Below are positions 34,910 through 43,496 of a stretch of 64,000 nt of DNA, one piece after another. The notes under the pieces were generated by a model, which did no database searches, was not told the DNA's origin, and worked only from the letters and a program-made list of their open reading frames with translations. Source of the DNA: G963675935 sp963675935 (GTDB taxonomy: Bacteria; Planctomycetota; Planctomycetia; Pirellulales; Thermoguttaceae); assembly GCA_963675935.2 (NCBI GenBank), contig CAXXPV010000003.1, forward strand, positions 434,001 to 498,000, in the 5' to 3' direction. The position numbers and the translations under genes were made by a program. The first letter of the stretch is position 1; each line of letters opens with the position of its first letter.

Positions 34910-37795
34910 TTACGGAATCGGGAACGGCCAGCCGGATTGCAGCGTTTCTTCCTCCGAACGCGGCCGTTGCGAGTCGCAATCGCTCGCATTGGAATCGCGC
35001 ATGTTGGCGAGGTCGAGATTCTGGCCGCCCGACCATAGGAACGGTTGATTGGCCGCGATTCTTCCGCCGGGATATTTGGACTCCCACGAGAATCCGGTCT
35101 TTATGCCTTCGGGAAAGTATCGAAACGGCCTGCCCGAATACGGATCGACTGGCATCCGGTCGATGCACGAGCCGACCAGTTCGTCGAGTTTTTTCGGCAG
35201 CGAGCCGTGGCGGAGTTTCCACGCTTCGATGGCCATTACCAGTCGCGTGCCGCGGCGCGAGGTTTCCAGGACCGCGAATTCCTGCACCATCTCGTAGTGC
35301 ATGCCATAGAGAATCGGCGGCACGTTGATTTGCCGACGCAACGCATAAGGATAATCCAGATATTCCGACCAAGGAGAAATAATTTCTTCCGGCCTTGGAT
35401 ACCTCCGTATGATCTGTTCGCCCGATCGGGCCTGTTTTTCAGCGCAATTCATGATGCGGATCTGAAATTGCGTCATTTCATTCAACATCCGCAAGGCTCG
35501 CGCCCGTTCCCAGGGCAGGCGGTTCCAGATCATCGTGCCGTTTGGAACGCCGTGGAAATACCCGTCGGCTGCGCTCGGCGGGGCCAACAGAAAAAGCTCC
35601 ATCCAACGATACGCCAGCTTGATCCCTTGGACCGATGAAGAACCGGCGGTCAACTGTTCGAGTTGTCGCGTGGCGGCGATGATTCGCTCCGGCGTTTGGC
35701 CGGGCCTCGCCGCCCACCTGGGCAATCGCTTGTAAACCACCGCTTCAATCTGATCGGGATTGCAGTTGCGACAGTCGTAGTAATCTTCCATCGTGATCGG
35801 CATCGGTTGCCAATCGCGCAAATGTACCGCGATGCGAATCACCGCCGCGTACCGATTGAATGCCTCATCCAGCTTGCCCTGGTCTTCGAGTCTCTCCGCA
35901 CTACAGATCAGCAACTGGGCCAACTCATAAAGCGATTGTGTGAAAGGATACGAGGGATTGAGCGGCTTGCCCGTCGGATTAAATAACTTTCCACGGCTTG
36001 CCTTCATCGCCTGCGCGATCGTCTTTTGGTTTGCATCAACCCAGGCGTGGTTTGCGTCAATCCAGGCACTTTCCTGGGCGGTCGGTGCGACGGGTTTCTT
36101 TTGTCCTTCAAAACAGTTTGGAGAACATGGAGAACAGTGTGGCAATTTAATCGTATTTATCAACGCCTGCTGATACAAGTCAAATGTTGCCTTTTCTTCC
36201 GGCGTCATTGCCCGGTTGAACTCCTCGACTGAAAAGCCGGGATCGACATCGGGAATTGTATAGACGCGATACGCCGGCACGGCCACGAACAACGCGGCGG
36301 CGGGCAAGAACATCGCTACGGCGGGCCGCAGCCATGCGCGGGGCGTGTTGCGTTCCAACAACCAATCGCGCGTGCGGAGCCGCGTGGCCAGGAGCAAGAC
36401 CACGGGAATCGGCACGACCGACCACAGCCACGGAACGCCCCAGAACCACATCAAGGCGCACCAGGCCACGAGAATCGCGGTCAGCACGATGCTGAACAGC
36501 CCGGCCAAAAGACTGCTCCGCAAAAACATCGAGCAGAACTGGCCGGCCGCAAGTCCAAGAACGACATAGCCGAGAGCGAGGAACGCTGCGTTTCTTGCCA
36601 CCGCGTACTTCCATGCAATCGAGATAACGTCTTGCACGGAATCCCGCGCAAAATGGTCCAACATTTTCATGACAGTGACGCTGCCGGCCAGATTCACGAC
36701 CAGCAGAATCACGGCGGCAAGCACGCAAATGGCAAATAGGATCACCAGACGGCTCAGCCAGACTCGCTTCGGCGGCACGCCACGATCGGTCAGAAACCGA
36801 AAACCGCGGCGCCGTTGGTCGGCCATGAACGCCGTGGTTCCCAAGAGCGGAACGCTCGCTAAGATCAAAAACGCCGCCAAATAGCTTATCGGGTCGATGC
36901 TCAGGTCGAGCCGGCCGGTCTCCGGCAATCTGATAATTTTCCGAAATCCTTCGACGCTCATGACGGAAAGCGGAATCAGCATGGCGAGGATGACGGCCAT
37001 CGTTCGCCACGATTGCCGCCAATGCTGCCAGGCGAGCCGGCGTAGGATTGTCCACTGGCTGGCGCGCAGCCAATGATCGAATGATGGGGCGGTTTGAGCC
37101 GGCAACTCGGAGGCAATATGAGCCTCGACGGAGCGCGAGCGCCGGTCTTGTTTTTCACGAAACCAGTTGAAGCCCCATGCACAATCCGTCAACATCACCG
37201 CCAACGCGACGGCAACAACCGCAGGCAACGACGCATAATTGCCCTGGAACACCTGAAAAAGATTTCCCGCCAACTCAAGGTGAACCGACGTGGCAACCAC
37301 ACCGAGAATCCCGGCCACGAGCACTCGTTTCGACAACAAAGAAAACAACGTCACCCAAAGTAACATATCCAACCCAAAAAGTACCCCAAAAAGAATCACC
37401 GCCGGCGGGAAAAAGCCTTGCGGCGGGTGTAATGCCCAGCCGGTCAGATAAAACGCCAGCAATGACATTAGTCCGAAAAGCATAGCGGCACTTGCCACGG
37501 CATACGCGATCTTCGCCATAAACACTCGCCACGCTCCGACCGGCAGTGCCCGTTGAAATTCATACGTGCCGGCCTCTCGCTCACCGGCAAAAAGCGATGC
37601 CCCGCAGCCAAGGAAGTACATGGCTGGCAGTCCCGCGGCGGTCCAAAACAGGAACACCGGCCGGTCTCGTTCCGAGAAGGACGCGAAGAACGCGAGCATC
37701 ACCATGGTTGTAAGCGCCAACATGGCGATCCACAGCGCCCGTTGCAGCCGGTATTCTTTCCAAAACAAACGCCAGAAGATCGAGCGCGTCGTCAT
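34910..37795 (-). CDS. ABC-2 type transporter permease with large C-terminal domain
   Basis: 961 residues. The N-terminal half (about 1-530) has around twelve hydrophobic helices in two sets (for example MLALTTMVMLAFFASFSER, LFGVLFGLDMLLWVTLFSLL, MAVILAMLIPLSVMSVEGF, LFSIVLTAILVAWCALMWFW), each preceded by an amphipathic start like IFWRLFWKEYRLQR. The C-terminal half (about 560-961) is soluble, with EEFNRAMTPEEKATFDLYQQ, RNCNPDQIEAVVYKRLPRWA and a terminal MPVDPYSGRPFRYFPEG motif common at the end of planctomycete exported proteins. With the ATPase and GntR genes upstream it makes an efflux-type ABC system; substrate unknown. ATG 37795 was chosen over one 13 codons upstream. Confidence 0.85.
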   Translation of the reverse strand: MTTRSIFWRLFWKEYRLQRALWIAMLALTTMVMLAFFASFSERDRPVFLFWTAAGLPAMYFLGCGASLFAGEREAGTYEFQRALPVGAWRVFMAKIAYAVASAAMLFGLMSLLAFYLTGWALHPPQGFFPPAVILFGVLFGLDMLLWVTLFSLLSKRVLVAGILGVVATSVHLELAGNLFQVFQGNYASLPAVVAVALAVMLTDCAWGFNWFREKQDRRSRSVEAHIASELPAQTAPSFDHWLRASQWTILRRLAWQHWRQSWRTMAVILAMLIPLSVMSVEGFRKIIRLPETGRLDLSIDPISYLAAFLILASVPLLGTTAFMADQRRRGFRFLTDRGVPPKRVWLSRLVILFAICVLAAVILLVVNLAGSVTVMKMLDHFARDSVQDVISIAWKYAVARNAAFLALGYVVLGLAAGQFCSMFLRSSLLAGLFSIVLTAILVAWCALMWFWGVPWLWSVVPIPVVLLLATRLRTRDWLLERNTPRAWLRPAVAMFLPAAALFVAVPAYRVYTIPDVDPGFSVEEFNRAMTPEEKATFDLYQQALINTIKLPHCSPCSPNCFEGQKKPVAPTAQESAWIDANHAWVDANQKTIAQAMKASRGKLFNPTGKPLNPSYPFTQSLYELAQLLICSAERLEDQGKLDEAFNRYAAVIRIAVHLRDWQPMPITMEDYYDCRNCNPDQIEAVVYKRLPRWAARPGQTPERIIAATRQLEQLTAGSSSVQGIKLAYRWMELFLLAPPSAADGYFHGVPNGTMIWNRLPWERARALRMLNEMTQFQIRIMNCAEKQARSGEQIIRRYPRPEEIISPWSEYLDYPYALRRQINVPPILYGMHYEMVQEFAVLETSRRGTRLVMAIEAWKLRHGSLPKKLDELVGSCIDRMPVDPYSGRPFRYFPEGIKTGFSWESKYPGGRIAANQPFLWSGGQNLDLANMRDSNASDCDSQRPRSEEETLQSGWPFPIP

Positions 37796-37862
37796 GGTTG
37801 GAAATTCTCCCCTCGGATCAAGCCTGACATCCATGATAAAATGTCGAATTTCATAGAGCCTC

Positions 37863-38063
37863 TGGGCCGAAGGCCCTCCGGTTCACCCAGCCCAGGGCGC
37901 CGCCCTGGGGAGCGAATGACGCCACAACTTTCTTATCGGCCCAACGGGCCAACCGTTCCGCAAGGCGAACCATTGGCCCGTTGGGCCGACACAATATTCT
38001 CGTTCTTTCGCATACCCAGGGCGGCGGCCCTGGGCTGGGCGAACGGTCGCCCCTTCGGGGCTG
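37863..38063. repeat. Family B palindrome, copy 3, between ABC genes
   Basis: Ends GGGCCGAAGGCCC and GCCCCTTCGGGGC with CCCAGCCCAGGGCGCCGCCC / GGGCGGCGGCCCTGGGCTGG and CAACGGGCCAACCG / TTGGCCCGTTGGGCCGA inside. A partial direct duplicate of its right end (TTTCGGGGCTGCAAATAGC) follows at 38088-38107. It occupies most of the 316-bp gap inside the ABC operon; no gene is seen there. Confidence 0.85.
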
Positions 38064-38111
38064 CAAATAGCGCAAGCATTTTTTGTTTCGGGGCTGCAAA
38101 TAGCAACAATA

Positions 38112-38999
38112 TCAAGCACTTTCCTGCATATACGCGATAAAAATGTCTTCCAAACTCGGCGGCTGCGATTCCACGGTCTCGACCGATGCGTCGGCGCGGA
38201 GCAAGGCCAATTGGGCGTCGGTCATGCCGCGGACAATCGCCTGGCCCTGTCGCGGCTGCCAACGCTGCGAAAGAATCTGCCCGGCCAGCGACGGCCGCGC
38301 CGCCTCGCCCGGCTTAAGCGTGATGGTAAACCGCCGCACGGCGGCCTTGAGCCGGTCGAGCGGCTCGACCAACAGCAATCGCCCGCGGCGAAGAATCGCC
38401 ACCACGTCGGCCACCCGCTCGACTTCGGCGATTTGATGGCTCGATAGGAACACGGTTTGGCCCTCGGCGGCGCGATCGACCATGCTCTCCAAAAATTCGC
38501 GGCGCACCAGGGCGTCGAGGCCCGAGGTCGGCTCGTCCAAAATGAGCAACTCCGGCCGATGCGCCAGGGCCAGCGAAAGGACGACCTTCGCCCGGGTGCC
38601 TTTTGAGAGAGCCGAGAGCTTTTTTTTCGGCGACAAACCATATTGAGCAATCAATCGGGCGTACTCCGGTAAAAAGCCGTCGCCGTAGAATCCGGCGGTG
38701 AACCAGCCGATCTCCTCGACGGTCATCCATTCGTACAGCGTCGGCCGTTCGGGCACGTAGCCGACGCGCTGCCGGATTTGCAGGCCCTTTTTCGCACTGT
38801 TCAAGCCCAGCACCTCGGCGTTGCCGGCGTTTGCACAGCCAAGCCCGAGCATAATGCGGATGGCCGTGGTTTTGCCCGCCCCGTTTTCGCCAAGCAGGGC
38901 GAAGACCGAGCCGGGCGGAACCTCGAACGAAACCTCGTCGAGGGCCGTTTCCGAGCCGAAACGTTTTGTCAGCTTATCGAGCCGGATGATCGGAGCCAT
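38112..38999 (-). CDS. ABC transporter ATP-binding protein
   Basis: 295-residue ATPase of the ABC-2 export type. Walker A is LLGENGAGKTTAIRIMLG (about residues 36-53), the signature is LSKGTRAKVVLSLALAHRPE (a degenerate SGG motif, SKGTR), Walker B is LLILDEPTSGLD, and the switch histidine is in VFLSSHQIAEVE. The C-terminal 80 residues form the accessory domain found in drug/bacteriocin exporters. It starts 27 bp downstream of the GntR gene and should energise the permease at 34910. Confidence 0.95.
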   Translation of the reverse strand: MAPIIRLDKLTKRFGSETALDEVSFEVPPGSVFALLGENGAGKTTAIRIMLGLGCANAGNAEVLGLNSAKKGLQIRQRVGYVPERPTLYEWMTVEEIGWFTAGFYGDGFLPEYARLIAQYGLSPKKKLSALSKGTRAKVVLSLALAHRPELLILDEPTSGLDALVRREFLESMVDRAAEGQTVFLSSHQIAEVERVADVVAILRRGRLLLVEPLDRLKAAVRRFTITLKPGEAARPSLAGQILSQRWQPRQGQAIVRGMTDAQLALLRADASVETVESQPPSLEDIFIAYMQESA

Positions 39000-39026
39000 G
39001 AGTCGTTTCTCCGTTGTTGGATCATT

Positions 39027-39416
39027 TCAACCTTTCGCACTATCGATGGCACGAAGTTGCCGTTCCACCAGGTCGCGCAGCGTTTGCGGATCGAGCCGGC
39101 TTTGTCGGGCTTCGGCAAAAACCTGATCGAGCCGTTCGCGGATGAGTTGCACCCGTTCCTCCCGGCATCGTTTGCGAGCGCCGGCGGCGACGGCCAGCCC
39201 GGTGCCGCGAACGGAGTCCAACACCCGCTCGTCCTGCAATTGGCGATAGGCCCTGGCGACGGTGTTGGGATTGATCGTCAGCTCGCGGGCCAGTTCGCGG
39301 ACGGAGGGGATCAACTCGCCTTCCTTGAGGACGTCGCCGGCGACGGCGAACTTGATTTGCCGAACGATCTGGTCGTAGATGGCCAATCCGGCGGCGAAGT
39401 CGATTTGGAAGAACAT
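39027..39416 (-). CDS. GntR-family transcriptional regulator (YtrA type)
   Basis: 129 residues: N-terminal winged helix (IYDQIVRQIKFAVAGDVLKE, LIPSVRELARELTINPNTVA, RAYRQLQDERVLDSVRGTGL) with only a short helical tail, the hallmark of the YtrA subfamily, which commonly controls the ABC transporter operon it starts. A promoter-like stretch with AT-rich TAGTATGATAGTACAG (39434-39449), containing CTAGTATGATAGTACAG near-symmetry, lies just upstream and is a candidate autoregulatory operator. Confidence 0.93.
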   Translation of the reverse strand: MFFQIDFAAGLAIYDQIVRQIKFAVAGDVLKEGELIPSVRELARELTINPNTVARAYRQLQDERVLDSVRGTGLAVAAGARKRCREERVQLIRERLDQVFAEARQSRLDPQTLRDLVERQLRAIDSAKG

Positions 39417-39517
39417 GGGCGTGTCCTCTGTGCTAGTATGATAGTACAGCTAGGGCGAAGAATTGTCAAGGAGAGAAATACAGATTTTTTCCGTTCAGCG
39501 CGGCGTAGTCGTAAACA

Positions 39518-39584
39518 ATTGGGGTCTTAGGTCTTGGGACTTGGGACTTGGGGCTAAGCCCCAAAACCTAAGACCTAAGACCCA
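39518..39584. repeat. Family G inverted repeat (GGTCTTAGGTCTTGGGACTT), overlapping the adh stop
   Basis: GGGGTCTTAGGTCTTGGGAC, central GGGGCTAAGCCCC, and CCTAAGACCTAAGACCC form a loose palindrome related to 42016-42083 and 54831-54880. The alcohol dehydrogenase stop codon TAG (39575-39577) and its last two codons lie inside it. Confidence 0.8.
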
Positions 39585-40645
39585 ACGACGAGCACGCCCG
39601 TCCCGCTGATCCGATCCTGCTTGAGGTCCAACAGCGCTCGATTCGCCTCGGCCAGCGGATAGACGGTCGTGTGGGGGCGGATGGGGATCGCCGCGGCCTC
39701 GGCCAAAAGCTCGCGACCGTCTTGCCGAGTGTTGCACGTGACCGAGTGGATGTCGCGCTCGTAAAACAGGTGCCGCTCATAATCCATCGCGGGAATCGGC
39801 GTCATGTAGATGCCGGCCAAGGAGAGTGTGCCGCCCTTGTTCAGCCGCTCGAGCGCCGGGGGAATCAGTTCGCCGGCCGGGGCGAACATGATCGCGCTAT
39901 CAACCTTGCACGGCATCTGCCCGGCGTCTTCGCCGACCCAGGCGGCGCCCATTTGCCGGGCAAGCTCGCGGTGGTTCTCGCCGCGCGTGACCACGTAAAC
40001 CTCGCAGCCGCGGCTCATCGCGATTTGGATGACCACGTGGGCCGACGAGCCGAATCCGTAGAGGGCCAGCCGTCCGCCGGGGCGAAGATTGCAGCGGCGC
40101 AGCGCCCGGTAGCCGATGATGCCGGCGCACAAGAGCGGGGCCGCTTCGATGTCGGTGAACGTCGCCGGTCCCTCGCCCTCACACCCGGCCCCTCTCCCGC
40201 AAGCGGGCGAGGGGAGAGTGTAGCAAAACGCCGCCGGGGCGACGGCGTATTCGGCGTATCCGCCATCGGCGTGATAGCCGGTGAATCGGGCCGACTCGCA
40301 GAGATTTTCTTGTCCCTTGGCGCAAAAGCCACAGCAGCCGCATGTGTGACGCAACCAGGCCACGCCGACGCGCTCGCCGAGTTCGAGCCGCTGCTCTTCC
40401 GGCTGCGAAACCGCGAGCGGCTCTCCGAGTTTATCGACAATGCCGACGATCTGATGGCCCGGGATAATCGGGAGTTTTTTCCGGGGCAAATCGCCCTCGA
40501 TCACGTGCAGGTCGGTGCGGCAGATGGCGCAGCAGTGGACACGAACGCGCACCTCGCCCGGCCCCGGCTCGGGCGTCGGAAGTTCGACCGGTTCCAACGG
40601 CGCGGTTTCGACCGGGGCGATGCGGCGCAGAAGCATGGCCTTCAT
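39575..40645 (-). CDS. Zinc-dependent alcohol dehydrogenase with an embedded repeat
   Basis: 356-residue MDR-family dehydrogenase. Catalytic zinc ligands are Cys in CAICRTDLH and His in PIIPGHQIVG; structural zinc cysteines are in HTCGCCGFCAKGQENLCES. The fold continues with TGYHADGGYAEY, LCAGIIGYRALRRCNL and the nucleotide-binding LALYGFGSSAHVVIQIA. Between AFCYTLPS and ATFTDIEAAP sit about 16 extra residues (ACGRGAGCEGEG) encoded by a palindromic repeat at 40169-40220, with the frame kept. The last residues GS and the stop come from another repeat. Substrate is a primary or secondary alcohol by family; homologues of this type are often called zinc-binding alcohol dehydrogenases of the AdhA class. 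Confidence 0.9.
   Translation of the reverse strand: MKAMLLRRIAPVETAPLEPVELPTPEPGPGEVRVRVHCCAICRTDLHVIEGDLPRKKLPIIPGHQIVGIVDKLGEPLAVSQPEEQRLELGERVGVAWLRHTCGCCGFCAKGQENLCESARFTGYHADGGYAEYAVAPAAFCYTLPSPACGRGAGCEGEGPATFTDIEAAPLLCAGIIGYRALRRCNLRPGGRLALYGFGSSAHVVIQIAMSRGCEVYVVTRGENHRELARQMGAAWVGEDAGQMPCKVDSAIMFAPAGELIPPALERLNKGGTLSLAGIYMTPIPAMDYERHLFYERDIHSVTCNTRQDGRELLAEAAAIPIRPHTTVYPLAEANRALLDLKQDRISGTGVLVVGS
40169..40220. repeat. In-frame palindromic repeat within the alcohol dehydrogenase gene
   Basis: CCCTCGCCCTCACACCCGGC followed by CCTCTCCCGCAAGCGGGCGA GGGGAGAG; the CTCTCCCGC-AAG-CGGGCGAGGGGAG hairpin is of a type found dispersed in many bacterial genomes. Read on the minus strand it supplies about 16 residues without a stop. 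Confidence 0.85.
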
Positions 40646-40675
40646 GGCGTGGCTCTCCAAGATGCGTACGGTTGC

Positions 40676-40691
40676 GAAACCGCAAGCGGTT
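40676..40691. repeat. Short hairpin GAAACCGCAAGCGGTT
   Basis: Member of the short AAACCGC-GCGGTTT family; the adjacent GCCAAGCCGCAAGTGGCATT (40708-40727) is a second small hairpin. Both lie between the DHOD-like gene and the alcohol dehydrogenase. Confidence 0.5.
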
Positions 40692-40735
40692 GATACTCAA
40701 TTGCATTGCCAAGCCGCAAGTGGCATTCTTTTCAT

Positions 40736-41743
40736 TTAAATCGGCCGGCCGACGTAGGATGTGAGAGTTTTCATGTAGTTGCCGCGCTGGAACGCGGTCG
40801 GATCGGGGCAATTCTCGCGGCTCATGCTCCCCTTGAGCTGCTCGACCGATTCGTACTCGTTCGCGTCGAGCCACTCGCGCATTCCGTCGAGCATGGTGGC
40901 GACGTGTCCGACGCCGTTCATGTAGAGGGCCGAGGCGACCATGCCGACGTCGGCGCCGGCGGCCAGGGCTTTCAACAGGCCGGCCGAGTCGTGAATTCCG
41001 CCCGAGGCGGCCAGCGAGGCACTCACCCGGCCGTGCAAAATAGCGATCCAACGCAGCGGCATGAGAAGTTCCAAGGGCGAACTCAACAGGAGCCGCGGCC
41101 GGGCTTCCATGCTCTCCAGGTCGATGTCGGGCTGGAAGAAGCGGTTGAACAACACCAGCCCGTCGGCCCCGGCCTTCGACAACCGTCGGGCCATGTCGGC
41201 CATCGAACTGAAGAACGGACTGATCTTGACGGCCAGGGGGATCGAGATCGACTCATGCACCGAAGCGACAAGATCGAGGCAGCGAGATTCGACGTCGCGG
41301 CCGGTCTGCTCCGGGTCGGCGGCGACGAAATAGACATTCAGTTCGACGGCGTCGGCGCCGGCGTCCTGCATCATCCGGGCGTAGCGGATCCAGCCGCCGC
41401 GGCTTGTGCCGTTCAGGCTGGCGATCACGGGGATATCGACCGCCCGCTTCGCCGCGGCGATGGTTTCCAGGTATTTCTCCGGGCCGGAGCAGTAGTCTTC
41501 CTGCTCGGGGAAGTAGGTCAGGGCCTCGGCGAAGCTGTCGGTGCCGAACTCATGGACCCGGATCATCTCCTCGGCGTCGTGTTCGATCTGCTCCTCGAAC
41601 AAAGAAGGCAAGACCGCCGCGGCGGCCCCGGCATCTTCCAGGCGGCACAATTCCGTGATTTCCGCGGTCAAAGGGCAGGCGGAAACGACCAGCGGATTCT
41701 TCAGTTTCATGCCGAGATAGGTCGTACTCAGATCGACGCTCAT
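40736..41743 (-). CDS. Dihydroorotate dehydrogenase-like FMN protein
   Basis: 335-residue TIM-barrel flavoprotein of the DHOD-like group: MSVDLSTTYLGMKLKNPLVV start, EELAxL-type GDAGAAAAVLPSLFEEQ-like region, PVIASLNGTSRGGW, LAVKISPFFSSM and the phosphate-binding LAASGGIHDSAGLLKALAAG. The block where true PyrD has NxSCPN reads VELNVYFVAADPEQTG, so the usual catalytic cysteine or serine is absent and a role in pyrimidine synthesis is unlikely; a genuine pyrD is at 53855. These proteins are often linked to redox enzymes, but the electron acceptor here is unknown. ATG 41743 was preferred over longer starts that lack homology. Confidence 0.85.
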   Translation of the reverse strand: MSVDLSTTYLGMKLKNPLVVSACPLTAEITELCRLEDAGAAAAVLPSLFEEQIEHDAEEMIRVHEFGTDSFAEALTYFPEQEDYCSGPEKYLETIAAAKRAVDIPVIASLNGTSRGGWIRYARMMQDAGADAVELNVYFVAADPEQTGRDVESRCLDLVASVHESISIPLAVKISPFFSSMADMARRLSKAGADGLVLFNRFFQPDIDLESMEARPRLLLSSPLELLMPLRWIAILHGRVSASLAASGGIHDSAGLLKALAAGADVGMVASALYMNGVGHVATMLDGMREWLDANEYESVEQLKGSMSRENCPDPTAFQRGNYMKTLTSYVGRPI

Positions 41744-42147
41744 GGTGCGTCTCCTATGGGATCGGAGGAATGGGGCAAGGCATCCTCGTTCGCTGGAATT
41801 ATAGCGTAAGGGCAAGTCCCCCCGACGGAATGGTGCCCGGGGATGCGAATCTTTCCACCGTTTTCCGATTCTCCCGGCGTTTCGGCGGGCAAACAACGGG
41901 ATCAAGATAGACTATACCGGAATGGCAAGAGGCTTGACGGTTTCAGGCAATACTGGGACATTATGGCATTAGCTTTGAAGATTGTGAGAACATCCTCAAT
42001 GTACGGCCAAGGCCACGCTGGGACTTGGGTCTTTGGTCTTGGTACGAAGCCCTAAGTCCTAAGTCCCAAGACCTAAGTCTCAATTGGTTGCGGCTAGGCT
42101 GCGTTAATACTGTTCCGTTTGTCCTTTCCCAACAAGGAGCCATTACT
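41744..42147. other. Gene-free divergent region
   Basis: This 404-bp stretch between the DHOD-like gene and a small basic protein holds a family G palindrome at 42016-42083 and otherwise no supported gene or RNA. It should contain the promoters of both flanking genes. Confidence 0.5.
42016..42083. repeat. Family G inverted repeat, copy 2
   Basis: GGGACTTGGGTCTTTGGTCT, centre GTACGAAGCCC, then CCTAAGTCCTAAGTCCCAAG: a decayed palindrome of the GGTCTTAGGTCTT family. Confidence 0.7.
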
Positions 42148-42456
42148 ATGGCCAAGACTGAAAAAGTGAATAAGACCCACGCCGTGAAGGCGTACCTCAA
42201 GGCCAACCCGAAGGCGAAAAACCAGGAAGTGGCCGACGTGTTGGCGAAAAAGGGCATTGCGATCAGCGCCAGCTACGTCAGCAATATCAAAGCCACTCAC
42301 AACAAGCATCAGCGGGCGGTGCGAAAAGTTGTCACCAAGGGTGGCATCGGCATCCCCGAGGTTAAGGCCGCTTTGGCTTTCATCAAGGCCGCGGGCGGTG
42401 TCGCGGCGGCGAAGCAGGCTCTGGCGGTTGCCCAGGAAATTCGGGAGATCGTGTAG
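42148..42456 (+). CDS. Small basic helical protein, putative nucleic-acid-binding
   Basis: 102 residues, lysine- and alanine-rich. The first half reads like a helix-turn-helix: HAVKAYLKANPKAKNQEVAD, VLAKKGIAISASYVSNIKAT; the second is an alanine-rich helix (GGVAAAKQALAVAQEIREI). AAGGAG 10 bp upstream supports ATG 42148. The arrangement suggests DNA or RNA binding, possibly a small regulator, but I do not recognise a family. Its stop is 10 bp before a metal-transporter permease gene, so the two are probably co-transcribed. Confidence 0.7.
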   Translation: MAKTEKVNKTHAVKAYLKANPKAKNQEVADVLAKKGIAISASYVSNIKATHNKHQRAVRKVVTKGGIGIPEVKAALAFIKAAGGVAAAKQALAVAQEIREIV

Positions 42457-42466
42457 GAATGTTTGC

Positions 42467-43309
42467 ATGACTGAGTTTCTTGAGGCCCTGAGCGACCCGA
42501 ACATCCCATTCTTCCGCTACGCGCTCATCGTGGGCGTGTTGGCCAGCGTGTCGCTTGGCGTGGTCGGCTCGTACGTTGTCACGCGGCGGATCACGTACAT
42601 CGCGGCCGCGATTTCGCATTGCGTGCTCGGCGGCATCGGCGCCGCGGTCTACGCCGACGCCGTGCTGGGCTGGACCTGGTGCGATCCGATGCTTGGCGCG
42701 ATGGCCGCCGCGATTCTCTCGGCCGTCGTCATCGGCCTAGTGAGCCTTTTCGCCCGGCAACGCGAGGACACCGTCATCAGCGCCGTCTGGGCGTTGGGCA
42801 TGGCCATTGGACTGGTGTTCTTCGCCAAAACGCCCCGCTACGTCGACGCCATGCGTTACCTTTTCGGCGACATCCTGCTGGTCTCCTCACGCGACGTGTG
42901 GATCGTGGCCGCGATGGACGCGGTGGTCGTCGCTCTCGGGCTGGGCTTCTATCCGAAGCTGCTGGCCCTGTGTTTCGATCCCGAGTTCGCCGAGCTGCGC
43001 GGCGTCAAGGTCAAGCTGCACTACATGCTGCTGCTGTGCCTGACGGCCGTCACCGTGGTGCTGCTGGTCCGCGTGGTGGGCATCGTGCTGGTCATCGCCC
43101 TGTTGACGCTGCCGGCGGCCGTGGCGGGCCATTTCGTCCGAAAGCTCTGGCAGATGATGGCCCTGGCCACGCTTTGCTGCGCGGCGTTCGTCACCCTGGG
43201 CATCGCCGCGAGCTATCCGTCGAACCTGCCGGCCGGCCCGGTGATTATTCTCATCGCCGGCGCGGCGTATTTGCTGGTGGCGTTGGCCCGGCGACTGGTC
43301 GGACAGTAA
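42467..43309 (+). CDS. Metal ABC transporter permease (ZnuB/MntB-like)
   Basis: 280-residue ABC-3 family permease for Zn2+ or Mn2+. About eight hydrophobic helices are present, with family motifs SYVVTRRITYIAAAISHCVLG (helix 2 region, split here as VVTRRITYIAAAISHCVLG), FFAKTPRYVDAMRYLFGDIL and VVGIVLVIALLTLPAAVAGH. No cognate ATPase or binding protein lies in the window; the only neighbour in the unit is the small basic protein at 42148. It could serve with subunits encoded elsewhere. Confidence 0.88.
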   Translation: MTEFLEALSDPNIPFFRYALIVGVLASVSLGVVGSYVVTRRITYIAAAISHCVLGGIGAAVYADAVLGWTWCDPMLGAMAAAILSAVVIGLVSLFARQREDTVISAVWALGMAIGLVFFAKTPRYVDAMRYLFGDILLVSSRDVWIVAAMDAVVVALGLGFYPKLLALCFDPEFAELRGVKVKLHYMLLLCLTAVTVVLLVRVVGIVLVIALLTLPAAVAGHFVRKLWQMMALATLCCAAFVTLGIAASYPSNLPAGPVIILIAGAAYLLVALARRLVGQ

Positions 43310-43311
43310 CT

Positions 43312-43391
43312 GGGGACTGTCCCAATTTTCACGGCGCGAGAGACATCGCGTTTGGAAAGTGCTTTATCGCCGTGAAAATGGGACTGTCCCC
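43312..43391. repeat. Inverted repeat GGGGACTGTCCCAATTTTC (family J, type 1)
   Basis: GGGGACTGTCCCAATTTTCA and TGAAAATGGGACTGTCCCC enclose CGGCG...CGCCG arms. It lies directly after the permease stop. Confidence 0.85.
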
Positions 43392-43406
43392 CTCGCGCCG
43401 CGGGAA

Positions 43407-43481
43407 GGGGACAGGTCCATGTTTTCGGCCGACGTTTTTCTCGCCAAACACGTTCTTCCGCCGAAAAATGGACCAGTCCCC
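43407..43481. repeat. Inverted repeat GGGGACAGGTCCATGTTTTC (family J, type 2)
   Basis: GGGGACAGGTCCATGTTTTC at the left and GAAAAATGGACCAGTCCCC at the right. Near copies are at 45630-45706 and, one arm only, at 44100-44125 (GTGGACAGGTCCATATTTTC). Two J elements lie back to back in this gap. Confidence 0.85.
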
Positions 43482-43496
43482 AGCCGCTCCTACTCT

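Noticed and set aside
40736..41743. A second pyrD
   Set aside because: The NxSCPN catalytic block is replaced by NVYFVAADP, and a complete class 1B pyrD exists at 53855.
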